Assembly (NCBI GenBank): GCA_905221605.1
Contig: CAJNDS010000862.1
Coordinates: 1-57,340, forward strand
Direction: 5' to 3'
DNA from: Symbiodinium natans
Lineage: Eukaryota > Sar > Dinophyceae > Suessiales > Symbiodiniaceae
Length of the DNA: 57,340 bases
The position numbers and the translations under genes are program-made. Shown here piece after piece: positions 29,365-39,023 of the stretch; position 1 is the first letter of the stretch; every line of letters starts with the position of its first letter. The notes under the pieces were generated by a model. That model had not been told where the DNA came from, did not search any database, and saw nothing but the letters and a program-made list of their open reading frames with translations.

Positions 29365-32300
29365 GTGGCCCCTTACATGAATGAGCTGCAAGTGTATTCC
29401 AGCCAGCTTCATCGGCTTGATCGGGCTGTAGCAGACCGGGACATCCTCTGGGTTTTTAGCCGATCCTTGAGCTACGAGTCGGAGTCCAAAGAGAAACAGG
29501 TAAAGAAGAGAAAAGCCCCGTCCTGTATGATTTTTGGAAAGCCTAAGAGGCGGAAGGCCAGTTCATCGACAAGCCGGGCTCCTCATGAATCTGGGAGCTC
29601 TCAGGCCACCAGCGAGCCATCAGAAAAGTCTGAACAAAGTACTTCTGAGCCAGACTATGAGGACGATGCTAAGGCTGATGATGAGTCCACATCAACTTCC
29701 CAGCCGGAGTCGGAGGGATCTGATGTGTTCTCAGCCGAGGAGAGCAAGCCTGGACCTTCTGCTCCCCAGAGAAGGAAGCAGTACAAAAGAAGGGTTTGCA
29801 CCAAAAAGCCTTCTGTACAGTTGGAAGGCATCGTCCCTGCCAGTCTCAGAGTTTGTTTCAAGAGCGCTCTGGCTTTCCTTTGTGCATCTTCTTCGCAATT
29901 GGCAGTTCTTTTTGTGCTTTCTTTGCTTCACTTTCCCTTGCGGTGTTGTTTTGTTCAGAGTTCACTGTCAAGGTTGGCTATGGTCGCGTGCACCGAGTGT
30001 TTGGGCAAGCAATTTGTGCAACTTTTATCATTGTTTCACTGCATTGATGTTTATTCAGCCATGCGCATTGAAGAACAAAGGTGTTACAAGGGGTGCCAGA
30101 CAGGCGTGCCGAGGCCAACTCCATGAGATCAAAGAACCCGGCGAACAGTCCGATGCTGCGGGTTTGCAAGCTATTTCTGTGGCATCGTTATCAGTACGAT
30201 GCTGAAGGCATGCCAGACAAGTTCCGATTCGAGACAAGTTCTTCCGGCGCACACAAGACCAAGATCGTCGACTCGATCCTTGTTTGGTCAAGCACTTTTT
30301 CGATGTGTTTGCTTCTCAATCATGATCGCAAGTTCAGAGTTTGTGTAGAAGAAGCAGGGTTTTCTAAGCCCCAAACCCCAAACACCAATGGAGGCGGCGG
30401 CAGTTGGAAGCAAGAAGCGGATCGTCATCTTCGTCTGACGTAGATGCTGCAGAAGATGCTGAAGCTCGCACAGTGGCATCATGCTCTCTGCAATGCTGCT
30501 CGCTCCTTGAAGCACCTGAGAAGGTGCTAGGCGGTCCAGGTGTCGGACCAGGTCCCAGGCGGTATCTGGGTGTGGCTCGACCTGCTATGATGTTCCTATG
30601 GCTCCAGCAATGGGCCAAAGAGAACAGTCACCCTGTACCGTCCTTCAGCACTTTCTGCCGGGCAGTCCGAGAGTGCCGCGGGTGGCTCAAGTTCCGCAAG
30701 AATGCTGGAGAGCATCCCGTTTGCGACACTTGCTGGCTGCTTGGCCTAGACTCAGCAGTTTTGTGGGCAGTCCAGTCCATGTAGGTGCATGGGGCACAGA
30801 AACAGAGTGACTTAAGGAGCTTCAAACAGCAACTCCGGCAGCATCTCACTGCTGCTCAGAGAGCCCAGCCCCTGGGCACAAACGAGACCCGAAGAGAATT
30901 GCGACCTCTCTGTGGGGATAAGTATCCAGCCCTGAGCAAGGACCTTGGATGAGTACATCAGACACCTGATGCTTCAATGGCAGGATCGCGAGGCAGACCT
31001 TCGGTGGGCAGCTCTCAGCGTTCAGCTGAGGACAACTTTGCGTTCTTCGGCAAGTTTAGCATTCACTTTTCTGTTGACCCCGATCAGCTTACACAGAGAC
31101 CCTGTCAAGAACTCTGAGGATTTTTAGCTTGATGCCCCAGGAAAGTAATTCTTTTTACAGGCGCTAGGGCAGGTGTCCTGCAAAATGGCCATATGGTTTT
31201 GGGTATTTGTTTTGTGCAAGGAATGGGAGTCAGGATGAGGGACATCCAGGAATCCCTCAGCGTTCTGCTGCTCCGGGCCGATGCCCTGGACCAGGCTAAA
31301 CACAAGTGTCCCAGGGTACTGACTAAGACACATGCCTTCGACGCTTTGCTGAGACCGAGCCTGTCGGTGATGGGCGCAAGGCCACGCCCTGGCCTTTGAC
31401 ATAAAGGACCCAGACAACTTCAAGAACACCAACTCGAACGTTGAAGGGATGGCTCGGGTATTGGACATCGTCTACAGGAGTTGCAACTCTTCCCTTCCTC
31501 ACCACGTGGCCATCTTGCAGGACAACTGTTCTCGAGATTGTAAAAATGGGTTGTTGCTTTCCTGGTGCATCAAACTCAAAGTCCTCGGGGTTCTCGACAA
31601 GATCTCCCTGCTGTACCCTGAAAAAGGGCATACCCATGGGCCGCTGGATGCCCTAGGCGGGCAGGCAGTTGTCAAGTGCTCCAACAGCGAGTTTAGCACA
31701 CCAGATGAGCTGGTGTCCCTGTACACTGGATTCCTTCAGGATTCCAAGGTGGATGGTGGTGCATCTTTCCGAGGTGCTTGGAAAGGCATTTCGGCCATGG
31801 TTATGTAAGAGTCTTTGTGGTATTTCGGCCATGGTTTGAGGATCCAGAGTTTTGCCTGGAGAGGGGCTGGTGGGGGGAAGGGGGGAGGGGGGGTTGGAAA
31901 CTATCAATTTTAATTCCGAGTGGTTACCAAGCAACAGCAAGGCGACCAACAAGCCGACTGGAAGAGCTGGTGGGAAGAGCTTGGCTTGGTTTTTGCAAAC
32001 CTAACAGGACCGCAAGCGCCACACTCGCTGCTGCTACTGCAAGTGAGAGCTTTCTTTTCTGTGTGAGAGGTTGGCTTGGTATAGGCAGATCCTGGTGTGA
32101 AAATTTGAAGAAACTTTGTAGCCCAGGTTTGAGATCACAACTCTCCGAGCACTGGGGTACCTGCAAGTGCCTGTGACAGCATGGCCAGGGGCCCCAGCTT
32201 CCCACCCTGAGGACATCGTCCTCGTTGTAAGACAAAGGATGGCTTCTCGTCGATACTTTCAGGTGTGCCTGCTACTCCCTGGAGCACAAGTGCCGGCGAT

Positions 32301-32861
32301 GAAAGCTAGACTTTCACGACAACCTCAAGGAATTTACCCGCGCAAGAACATCAAAGACAAAGAGAAGGTCATAGCCAAGGCCCAGCAGGCTCACAGGGAA
32401 GGTTGCATCAGCGAAACTTTGCTGCAAACTATAGTGAACCAGCATTGTTACCATAAGACGTTGGCCCTAGACTTCAATGGATCCTGATTCCAACTCATGC
32501 TGAGGATGCTGCTTGTGAATTCTTGGTCAGCTGGGTCAAAGGCACACTCAGACGGCATCCAAGACCTGCCCAGTACGAGTTCTTGAACCACAGGCTGCTT
32601 AGTTGAACAAAGGATCGACAACCAGTGACCCGGACACAGCCCACTTCACCCTTAGAAGCCTTAGGCTGATATTGTCCCTAAACCCTAAACCCTAAACCCT
32701 ACACTCTTTGTCTCTCAGGTTCGTTGATGATGATGGCGGCCCTCCTGTTCCTGCAAGAGAGATGCCAGCCGAAGTTCGACCGATACGAGTGCGAGCAGAA
32801 TCGGGAGCACAACTGCCAGCGGACAATGAGGATGATGAGGATGCAGAGGATGAATGATTAG
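29365..32861 (+). CDS. DDE/DUF7869-like transposase-type protein, frameshifted
   Basis: Exons are inferred near 29340-29850, 30170-30290, 30600-30755, 30804-30890, 30946-31030, 31200-31800, 31930-32040 and 32715-32861. The N-terminal exon has MNELQVYSSQLHRLDRAVAD followed by a basic and Ser/Glu-rich region. A zinc-type segment follows (WLKFRKNAGEHPVCDTC), then YIRHLMLQWQDREADLRW. The core reads DALDQAKHKCPRVLTK, FDALLRPSLSVMGAR, DIKDPDNFKNTNSNVEG, ILQDNCSRDCKNGLL and GHTHGPLDALGG. This order (Asp, Asp-Asn with Lys-Asn, Gly-His-Thr-His with Asp) is that of a family with an RNase-H-like, transposase-type core common in dinoflagellates. One base too many near 31381 breaks the frame between VMGAR and LAFDIKDP. 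An acidic tail ends at TAG 32859-32861. The family assignment is from memory of the motifs; activity is inference. Confidence 0.55.
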
Positions 32862-33403
32862 TTTTGTGCTCCTGAAGCAGGCAAAGCAGGCAAAGTCAAC
32901 AAGTAAGCTTTAGTCAAATTGTTGACCTTCTGTGTTATAGGCAACCCCTGGTAAAAGTAAGCTTTATGGCCATTTGCTTGCTTCTTAACCGTTTTTCCTC
33001 CACCAAAGCTTACTTGTGCGCTCCTCCTCATCCTCCTCATCCGGCTGCGCCTCCCGGCACAAAGCCTGCGGTTGTTTGCTACGGTGAGGGTTTGGCATTG
33101 AACACTAGAGGAACCTTCCTATTCCTAGAACCTTCTTAGATCCTGAACCCTAACCCCCCCCCCCCCTCCTTCAGGGTACAGGATTTAAGGTTGAGGTTTA
33201 ACCTTCGAACCCTCCTAGACACTCAACCCTAAACATCAAGAGAGGCCTTTTGGAAGTCTACCAGGTATAGGGCTTAGGGTTTAGGATCTAGGGGAGAACT
33301 AAATTGACCCTCCTAGAACCTAAAACCTAAACCTTAAACCTAAGGCCTAAACTTTGAACCCTTTGGCGATTTGCTGCAGTCTTTGCGCCGCGAGGCGCAG
33401 CCT
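32862..33403 (-). repeat. Spacer with an inverted copy of the 7.2-kb repeat
   Basis: 32935-33010 is the reverse complement of 7195-7280 (AAGCAAGCAAATGGCCATAA on the other strand). A 16-bp hairpin variant CTGCGCCTCCCGGCACA lies at 33045-33061 and a poly-C run at about 33152-33165. Telomere-like CCTAAAC units fill 33310-33350. No gene is supported. Confidence 0.65.
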
Positions 33404-34193
33404 GAGAACCCCAACACTAAACCCACAACCCTCCAAACAAACTGCAGGCTTTGCGCCTCACGGCGCAGCCTCAGAAGCCCAAACCCCAAACCCACTGAAC
33501 CCGATACCCAGGAAACCAGGCATTGCGCCTCGCGGCGCAGCCTGAGAAGGCCAAACCCCAAACCCACAAAACCCGATACCCACGAAACTCGAAACAAACA
33601 ACTGCAGGCTTCGATACCCAAACCGATACCCAAACCCCAAACCCACAAAACCCGATACCCAAGAAACCCGAAACAAATCGATGCCCAGGCTTGGATACCC
33701 AAACCGATACCCGAACCCAAACCCTAAACCTTTAGGAAGGTTCAAAGTGTTAAGGCTCTAGGAAGGTTGATTAGGAGAGTTGATTAAGCGTTAAACCTAA
33801 CTCCTAAACCCTAAACCCTGGACTTGCAAAGCCTGCTAGGCCCTGGACATGATGGTGGTGCGCTGGCGTGCCTGGAAACCGTGGAGCACTGGCACATTTG
33901 GAGGTCCGAGACAGGGGGTAGAGGGTGGCTTGAAGGAGTGCTTAGTGACTAAGGCTTAGTGCTGAAGTTAAAGGAGCGCTTTATGCTGAAACATGCACCT
34001 ACTACTCGACATGGATGCACTAAAGGGGCTGCTTCTGGAAAGAAATGAAGGCGGGCCGTCTTAGGGCTTTGGACTTTTAGTTCCACACAGTTTACAAGAG
34101 CATTCTTGTTACACTGGAGATTAGACATTGTGTTTTCTGCAGCAATTTTGGCCCCACTGCAGTCCTTGTTTGTCTGACTGTCCCAACTTGCCA

Positions 34194-34739
34194 ATGGCCG
34201 TGGCCGGAAAGGCTCAGCAGCCTCTGGTGGAACTTAACGAGCTGCCATCAGCAAGAGAGGAGCTGCACCAGTTGCTGGTTCAGCTTTACACAACGCTGTC
34301 TGAGGAGCAAAGTTTCCTGGAGTTGCTCATGGATGAGTACCGAGCCAGCTGGACACTGGGAACGCCGATCAAGCATTGGCACCATCGGTGGATGGAATTC
34401 CACCGTGAGAACCCTGAGGCTGGAAATCGTTTCTCTCCAGGAAACTGGTTCTGGTACTTCGGCATGGTGGTCCTCCTTCCAGGTGAGATGCAGGGTCGTA
34501 GCGACGACAAGAATGCGGGCGATTTTACAGAAGGATTCCTGATGTTCGTCTACGATGCAGGATCCTACTGTCGTCACAGCCGAAAGGTTTTCTACCGTTT
34601 GTGCCGCTGGGTGCTGGCTTTGAAGAAGTTCCTTGAGCTGTCTTTGCCAATGGCCGAGGACATTTTCGCCTGCCAGCCGACATGGACTTGGCAGCATGTC
34701 ACTGTCTTTAATGATATGCTTGCTGCCCGGGGCGTGTGA
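34194..34739 (+). CDS. Conserved arm-encoded protein, right copy
   Basis: This is the inverted partner of 2070-2615, open from ATG 34194 (MAVAGKAQQP) to TGA 34737-34739 with the same length of 181 residues. Replacements against the left copy include Lys/Asn near the start, AspGlu/GluArg before YRASW, Gly-Glu-Met-Gln/Arg-Glu-Met-Tyr, Tyr/Glu after AGS, and Leu/Met and Glu/Gln near the end. Most are non-conservative and lie outside the aromatic core (WHHRWMEF, NWFWYFG), which is unchanged. The frame may be read from further upstream (34128) in the same phase. Function is unknown. Confidence 0.7.
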   Translation: MAVAGKAQQPLVELNELPSAREELHQLLVQLYTTLSEEQSFLELLMDEYRASWTLGTPIKHWHHRWMEFHRENPEAGNRFSPGNWFWYFGMVVLLPGEMQGRSDDKNAGDFTEGFLMFVYDAGSYCRHSRKVFYRLCRWVLALKKFLELSLPMAEDIFACQPTWTWQHVTVFNDMLAARGV

Positions 34740-35059
34740 GTGCGAGGGTTGCAGTTTATTCCTGAATCAAACCACTGTGGCAGATGTCCTCAAACCTTAA
34801 GCTCTTACCCCGGAATCGACACTGCAAGCCTCGACTTGCTTTGAATACCATGACTTTCATGGATGAAATTTGTGTAGTGATGTACACACAAAGATTCAGA
34901 AGTCCAACTCGCTTGCGAGGGAAAAAAAGGGGCAAAGTCTGCTTGCTTGCAAGGTTCTTTCGGTTGAGGTTTAGGGTCTAGGGTTTGGAGGACATTTGTT
35001 TGCTTGTTGGCGGTGCCCTCCCCGCTACCCTCTCCCCCTTTACCTGCAACCTGCAAGCA

Positions 35060-35335
35060 CTCACAAAGCGCAACCGGTTGCGCTATGTATATTCCCAAGC
35101 ACTCACGAAGCGCAACCGGTTGCGCTATGTATATTCCCAAGCACTCACAAAGCGCAACCGGTTGCGCTATGTATATTCCCAAGCACTCACAAAGCGCAAC
35201 CGGTGTATATTCCCAAGCACTCACAAAGCGCAACCGGTTGCGCTATGTATATTCCCAAGCACTCACAAAGCGCAACCGGTTGCGCTATGTATATTCCCAA
35301 GCACTCACAAAGCGCAACCGGTTGCGCTATGTATA
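35060..35335 (-). repeat. Array B of the 18-bp palindrome (seven copies, 42-bp period)
   Basis: AGCGCAACCGGTTGCGCT lies at 35067, 35109, 35151, 35227, 35269 and 35311, with a truncated copy at 35193 that has lost 8 bp. The unit is ATGTATATTCCCAAGCACTC(A/G)C(A/G)A plus the palindrome, giving an exact 42-bp period. The matching left-arm array has only three copies at 84-86 bp, so copy number changed after the arms formed. Confidence 0.93.
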
Positions 35336-35900
35336 TTCCTGCAAGCACACAGCCGCAGCACTCTCCCCCTTTACCTTCTCCCGTAGTACCTGACCTCTCC
35401 TGTACCTCTCCCAAAGCACAAAACCCAAAAACACTTCGATGCAACACAAGCACACACACACACACACAAGGGCAGCTGCACAGATGATGTGACTGTGAAG
35501 TGTAAACTCAGTCGACAGCTGGGCTTCAGCAGATGGTTTTGTTATTGTGGGACTTCGTTGTGGAAGCTGTGACCCTGGCAACAGGCCTCGAAGGCGAACC
35601 ATCGGCCCAGGCAACCGACCTCAGCTTTTTGTGACACACCAGGGCTTCGGTCTTTGGATTCTCTGCAGACTTCTAGAACAGCGAATCTTCTTTTGCCAGG
35701 GTGTTGCAATTGTCAGCTGTGCAGTCGGTCAAAGGAACCTCTCCTGTCACTTGAGAGAGCTTGAAACGGATCCGGAGCCCTTGACCTTCAGGTGGCTCCA
35801 CCAAGTGGGGAGCTCAGCCACGAACTGGTTCCACTTGGAGCGGATGTGCTCTGCAGTCACTTAAGTTTAGACTTGGATTAAGTGCCTGACTGGACTTGCA
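35336..35900 (+). other. Arm segment with a (CA)n run and one conserved frame
   Basis: (CA)n lies at 35450-35468. The frame 35547-35864 (105 codons: VGLRCGSCDPGNRPRRRTIG to MCSAVT) is open here, while the left arm's match is broken by the missing ~22 bp. It has no known motif. Whether it is a gene is unclear. Confidence 0.3.
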
Positions 35901-35916
35901 CAACACATGAAAACCA

Positions 35917-36240
35917 TCAAACGAAAAATCCAAAACATGTCCGGGGCTCCGCCTCACCCTGCTCCACCTCACCCTGCTCCACGTCACCCTGCTCCACGTC
36001 ACCCTGAAGCTCCACCTCACCCTGAAGCTCCACCTCAGTCTGAAGCATCTCAGCCGGCTGCTGCTCTGAGGTCCGCTGCGCATCCAGCCGTGCAGCTGGC
36101 TCCGTCGGCTGTGCTTTCGCCTGCAGAGCAGTCTGAAGCATCTCAGCCGGCTGCTGCTCTGAGGTCCGCTGCGCATCCAGCCAAGGTGCAGGTGGCTCCG
36201 TCGGCTTTGCTTTTGACTTCAGAGCAGACCGCGGGTCCAT
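35917..36240 (-). CDS. Small repeat-rich acidic protein, right-arm copy
   Basis: This is the inverted partner of 620-970. It has 107 residues starting MDPRSALKSKAKPTEPPAPW and ending EPRTCFGFFV. It has fewer QGEVE units than the left copy and one more complete ASEQQPAEMLQT-type segment. The frame is kept despite these changes. It is acidic and low in complexity, and its role is unknown. Confidence 0.45.
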   Translation of the reverse strand: MDPRSALKSKAKPTEPPAPWLDAQRTSEQQPAEMLQTALQAKAQPTEPAARLDAQRTSEQQPAEMLQTEVELQGEVELQGDVEQGDVEQGEVEQGEAEPRTCFGFFV

Positions 36241-36425
36241 GGCAGCTCGTGTTTCGGTGACCTAGTGTGTCAGGTTTTTTTGGCTGCACCTGTACATAGA
36301 AGCCCTTCAGTGGAATTCCTCTCCTTTAAGATTTCTCTATTGCACCTATACTGCTTGTGTTTCGGTGACCCACTGTATGAGCCCTGCACTCGAGCCTCAA
36401 CGGTTTCAGAGGGTCACTGGCAGAG

Positions 36426-37060
36426 AGTAGGAACTGTTTGCAATTCTAAGGAACCTTGCCTTTCAGGCTGCACCTTTCGGCGCAAGCCGTTTGTTTCTGT
36501 GTGGGGACGACAGGTGAGCAGGAACTCGTTTGCAATCATAATTTCTTGCAAATCACCTGTCAGAATTCCTGGAACTAGAAAACATCATCCTCCCAAACCA
36601 TTCCAAACACAATCTCTAATCTCCAGCCAAACAAGAATGCTCTTGTAAACTAAAGTTGCAAAGCCCTAAAACGGCCCGCCTTCATGTCTTTTGAGAAGTC
36701 GGTGGCTCTGCAGGTCTTTCCGGGGGCAGGGGCCTGCAGCAGCGGAACTCCAAGGCAGGGGCCGGGGCAGCACAAGCACAAGTAAGCTTTGGGGGAGAGA
36801 ACGCCCAAGAAGCAAGCAAATGGCTGCCCCTTTTGTGGATCCAGGTTGAGTAGTAAGTGCATGTTTCAGCACTATTGCACCCACTCCGAACACCCTTCCC
36901 AGCCTCAGGGCAGGCTTGGGTTGCTTTGACAGGCGAGAAGTAGAACATTCATGATGGGATATTGCTGCCTCAGACTCAGCAGTCCATACATGCTACATGA
37001 TGATTGTGAGCGCAGGAAGGTTGTGGGATCCTGCAGTCCGGTGTCGGGGTGGTTGCAGGA
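36426..37060 (+). repeat. Mosaic repeat block outside the right arm
   Basis: 36426-36680 matches 6738-7020 on the same strand. 36770-36870 resembles 7190-7230 joined to 2790-2830. These junctions show that the repeats have been shuffled as pieces. No gene is supported. The short minus frames at 36650-36950 are not conserved. Confidence 0.65.
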
Positions 37061-38100
37061 ATACACATAGTGCAACCGGTTGCGGTTTGTGTGTGCTTGC
37101 AGGAAGATGCATAGGGCAGCTGGTGTGGGACCTAGTGTCTGGCCTTGCACTAGCTGCCAGTGCCAGGCTGGTGGGCTGTCGCAATCTTCTGCCCTGGCCG
37201 GGAGCTTGGGAGCATCTAGCCGCTTCCAAACGCAGCAACCCAATTACATGATCCATGATCCATGATCACTCTGGGTACGGTGCCGGAAGGTTGCAAGCAC
37301 CTGGAAGACACTTACTTATTACTGCTGTGTGCTTGCAGGAATATACATAGCGCAACCGGTTGCGCTTTGTGAGTGCTTGCAGGTTGCAAGCACCTGGAAG
37401 ACACTTACGGCTGTGTGCTTGCAGGAATATACATAGCGCAACCGGTTGCTCTTTGTGAGTGCTTGCAGGTTGCAAGCACCTGGAAGACACTTACTTATTA
37501 CTGCTGTGTGCTTGCAGGAATATACATAGCGCAACCGGTTGCGCTTTGTGAGTGCTTGCAGGTTGCAAGCACCTGGAAGACACTTACTTATTACTGCTGT
37601 GTGTTTGCAGGAATATACATAGCGCAACCGGTTGCGCTTTGTGAGTGCTTGCAGGTTGCAGGTAAAGGGGGAGAGTGTAGCGGGGAGGGCACCGCCAACA
37701 AGCAAACAAATGGCCATCCGAACCCTAGACCCTAAACCTCGACCACCAGTACAGTACATGTTCTGTCGAAAGAACCTTGAAATCAAGCAGACTCTGCCTC
37801 GCAAGCGAGTTGGCCAGGCTGGCAGGCTGTGGCAATCTTCTGTCCTGGCCGGGAGCTTGGGAGGGAGCATCTAGCCGCTTCCAAACGCAGCAACCCAATT
37901 ACATGATCCATGATCACTCTGGGTACGGTGCAGGAAGGTTGCAAGTACCTGGAAGACACTTACGGCTGTGTGCTTGCAGGAAAATACATAGCGCAACCGG
38001 TTGCGCTTTGTGAGTGCTTGCAGGTTGCAAGCACCTGGAAGACACTTACGGCTGTGTGCTTGCAGGAATATACATAGCGCAACCGGTTGCGCTTTGTGAG
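37060..38100 (+). repeat. Array C of the 18-bp palindrome with nested direct repeats
   Basis: Palindromes lie at 37069 (variant), 37349, 37435 (variant), 37528, 37621, 37990 and 38076, mostly 86 or 93 bp apart. The 93-bp units contain CTTATTACTG in place of CGG. The segment CCGGGAGCTTGGGAG to GGGTACGGTGC occurs at about 37198-37280 and 37848-37930. 37660-37800 is a third copy of the arm segment 1741-1880. Frames crossing the array arise because 93 is a multiple of three; they are not genes. Confidence 0.9.
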
Positions 38101-38937
38101 TGCTAGCAGAAAATGGACAGCTGCTTGCGGTTTGATGGTTACACCTGTGAAAAAAGGCTACTGCCTGGGCTTCTACTGCAGCTGCCACCCCCCCCCCGGC
38201 TCATGACCCAACTTTTTTCAACGTCGCTGGTCCTGGAGCTAAATTCTGATTCTGATCTACTGTTGTCCCATGATCAGAGTTTCAGCATCTGAATCATCAG
38301 TGTTCCTGTCCTGCTCGACGAGTACTTCGTCCACACCCTGCTGCATGAAGTGAGGCGCAGGGCCCAGCGTGGCAGGGTCTCGGTTGGTTCGGAGGACTTG
38401 CCGCATCATTGCATCCCACTGCTCTTGAAGGAGGGGCCAAGGCTCAGGGGCTCGAGCTTGGTCTCGTAGGAAAGACTCGTAGTCGGCTGTCAGACTGGCC
38501 ACGAACTGTCCCCAAGTCACCTGTAGCCGGCGTCTTTTGGGTGGCTTCGGCGGCGTAAAGTCAACAGTGGCAGGCGGCTGCCTCTTTGGAGGTGTGTGTC
38601 CCCCGTTGCCACGCTCCAACGACATGATGCTGATGAGTCGACTCACTAAAAAAGTCTGAGCCGGACCACACGGACAGCGCTGCATTCATGTTGTCACAGC
38701 ACGCAATCATACCGAATGCCAAGTGCTTCGGCGCATGCCAAATGCGTGGGGGGGGGGGGGGGGGGGGTGGCAGCTGTTGTAACCATCAAACCGCAACCAG
38801 CTGTCCATTGCATTTTTCTGCAAGCACTCACAAAGCGCAACCGGTTGCGCTATGTATATTCCTGCAAGCACACAGCCGTAAGTGTCTTCCAGGTGCTTGC
38901 AATCTGCAGGCACTCACAAAGCGCAACCGGTTGCGCT
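38076..38937. mobile_element. Cassette with palindrome-bearing inverted termini around one gene
   Basis: The left side reads palindrome, TTTGTGAGTGCTAGCAG, AAAATGGACAGCTGCTTGCG, GTTTGATGGTTAC, then CAGCTGCCACCCCCC. The right side (38750-38937) is the inverted version: GGTGGCAGCTGTTGTAACCATC, AAACCGCAACCAGCTGTCCATT, GCAAGCACTCACAAAGCGC. Outside each, another palindrome lies 86 bp away in mirror order (37990 and 38920), so the inverted termini are about 180-200 bp. Poly-C (38189-38199) and poly-G (38747-38767) face inward. The single gene 38257-38625 sits between. No transposase is seen, so this would be non-autonomous. Target-site duplications could not be defined. Confidence 0.6.
38257..38625 (-). 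CDS. Small protein inside the inverted-terminus cassette
   Basis: The minus-strand frame starts at ATG 38625-38623 (MSLERGNGGHTPPKRQPPAT) and gives 122 residues. A basic Pro-rich head (FTPPKPPKRRRLQ), possibly a nuclear signal, is followed by a helical middle (WGQFVASLTADYESFLRDQA, LLQEQWDAMMRQVLRTNRD) and an acidic end (EQDRNTDDSDAETLIMGQQ). The frame also extends upstream to 38685. It looks like a complete intronless gene. No known family is recognised. Its position between inverted termini suggests it is carried by, or has captured, the repeat. Confidence 0.6.
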   Translation of the reverse strand: MSLERGNGGHTPPKRQPPATVDFTPPKPPKRRRLQVTWGQFVASLTADYESFLRDQARAPEPWPLLQEQWDAMMRQVLRTNRDPATLGPAPHFMQQGVDEVLVEQDRNTDDSDAETLIMGQQ

Positions 38938-39023
38938 ATGTATATTCCTGGTTTAGGGTTCGGCATGACAAGCACCTCATTTTGTTCTTGTCCTGCAACA
39001 GCCTCAGTGGTGTGTATGTGCCC

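Larger units (their letters stand above)
33404..36425 (-). repeat. Right arm of the 3-kb inverted duplication
   Basis: This is the reverse complement of 436-3408, ending at GGGTCACTGGCAGAG (36411-36425). Compared with the left arm it has an expanded palindrome array (35060-35335), about 22 extra bases at 35744-35766, and repeat-number changes in the acidic-protein gene. The immediate outside (36426 onward) is a copy of the repeat at 6738, not of the DNA left of 436. Confidence 0.85.

Noticed and set aside
35067-35328. CRISPR-like regular repeat array
   Set aside because: The 42-bp units are identical throughout with no unique spacers, there are no cas genes, and the DNA is clearly eukaryotic.
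34985-35487. Three overlapping plus frames across the palindrome array in the right arm
   Set aside because: The 42-bp period is a multiple of three so all phases stay open; the left arm does not keep them.
37319-37870. 183-codon minus frame across array C
   Set aside because: It is a product of 93-bp repeats (a multiple of three) and has no unique coding part.
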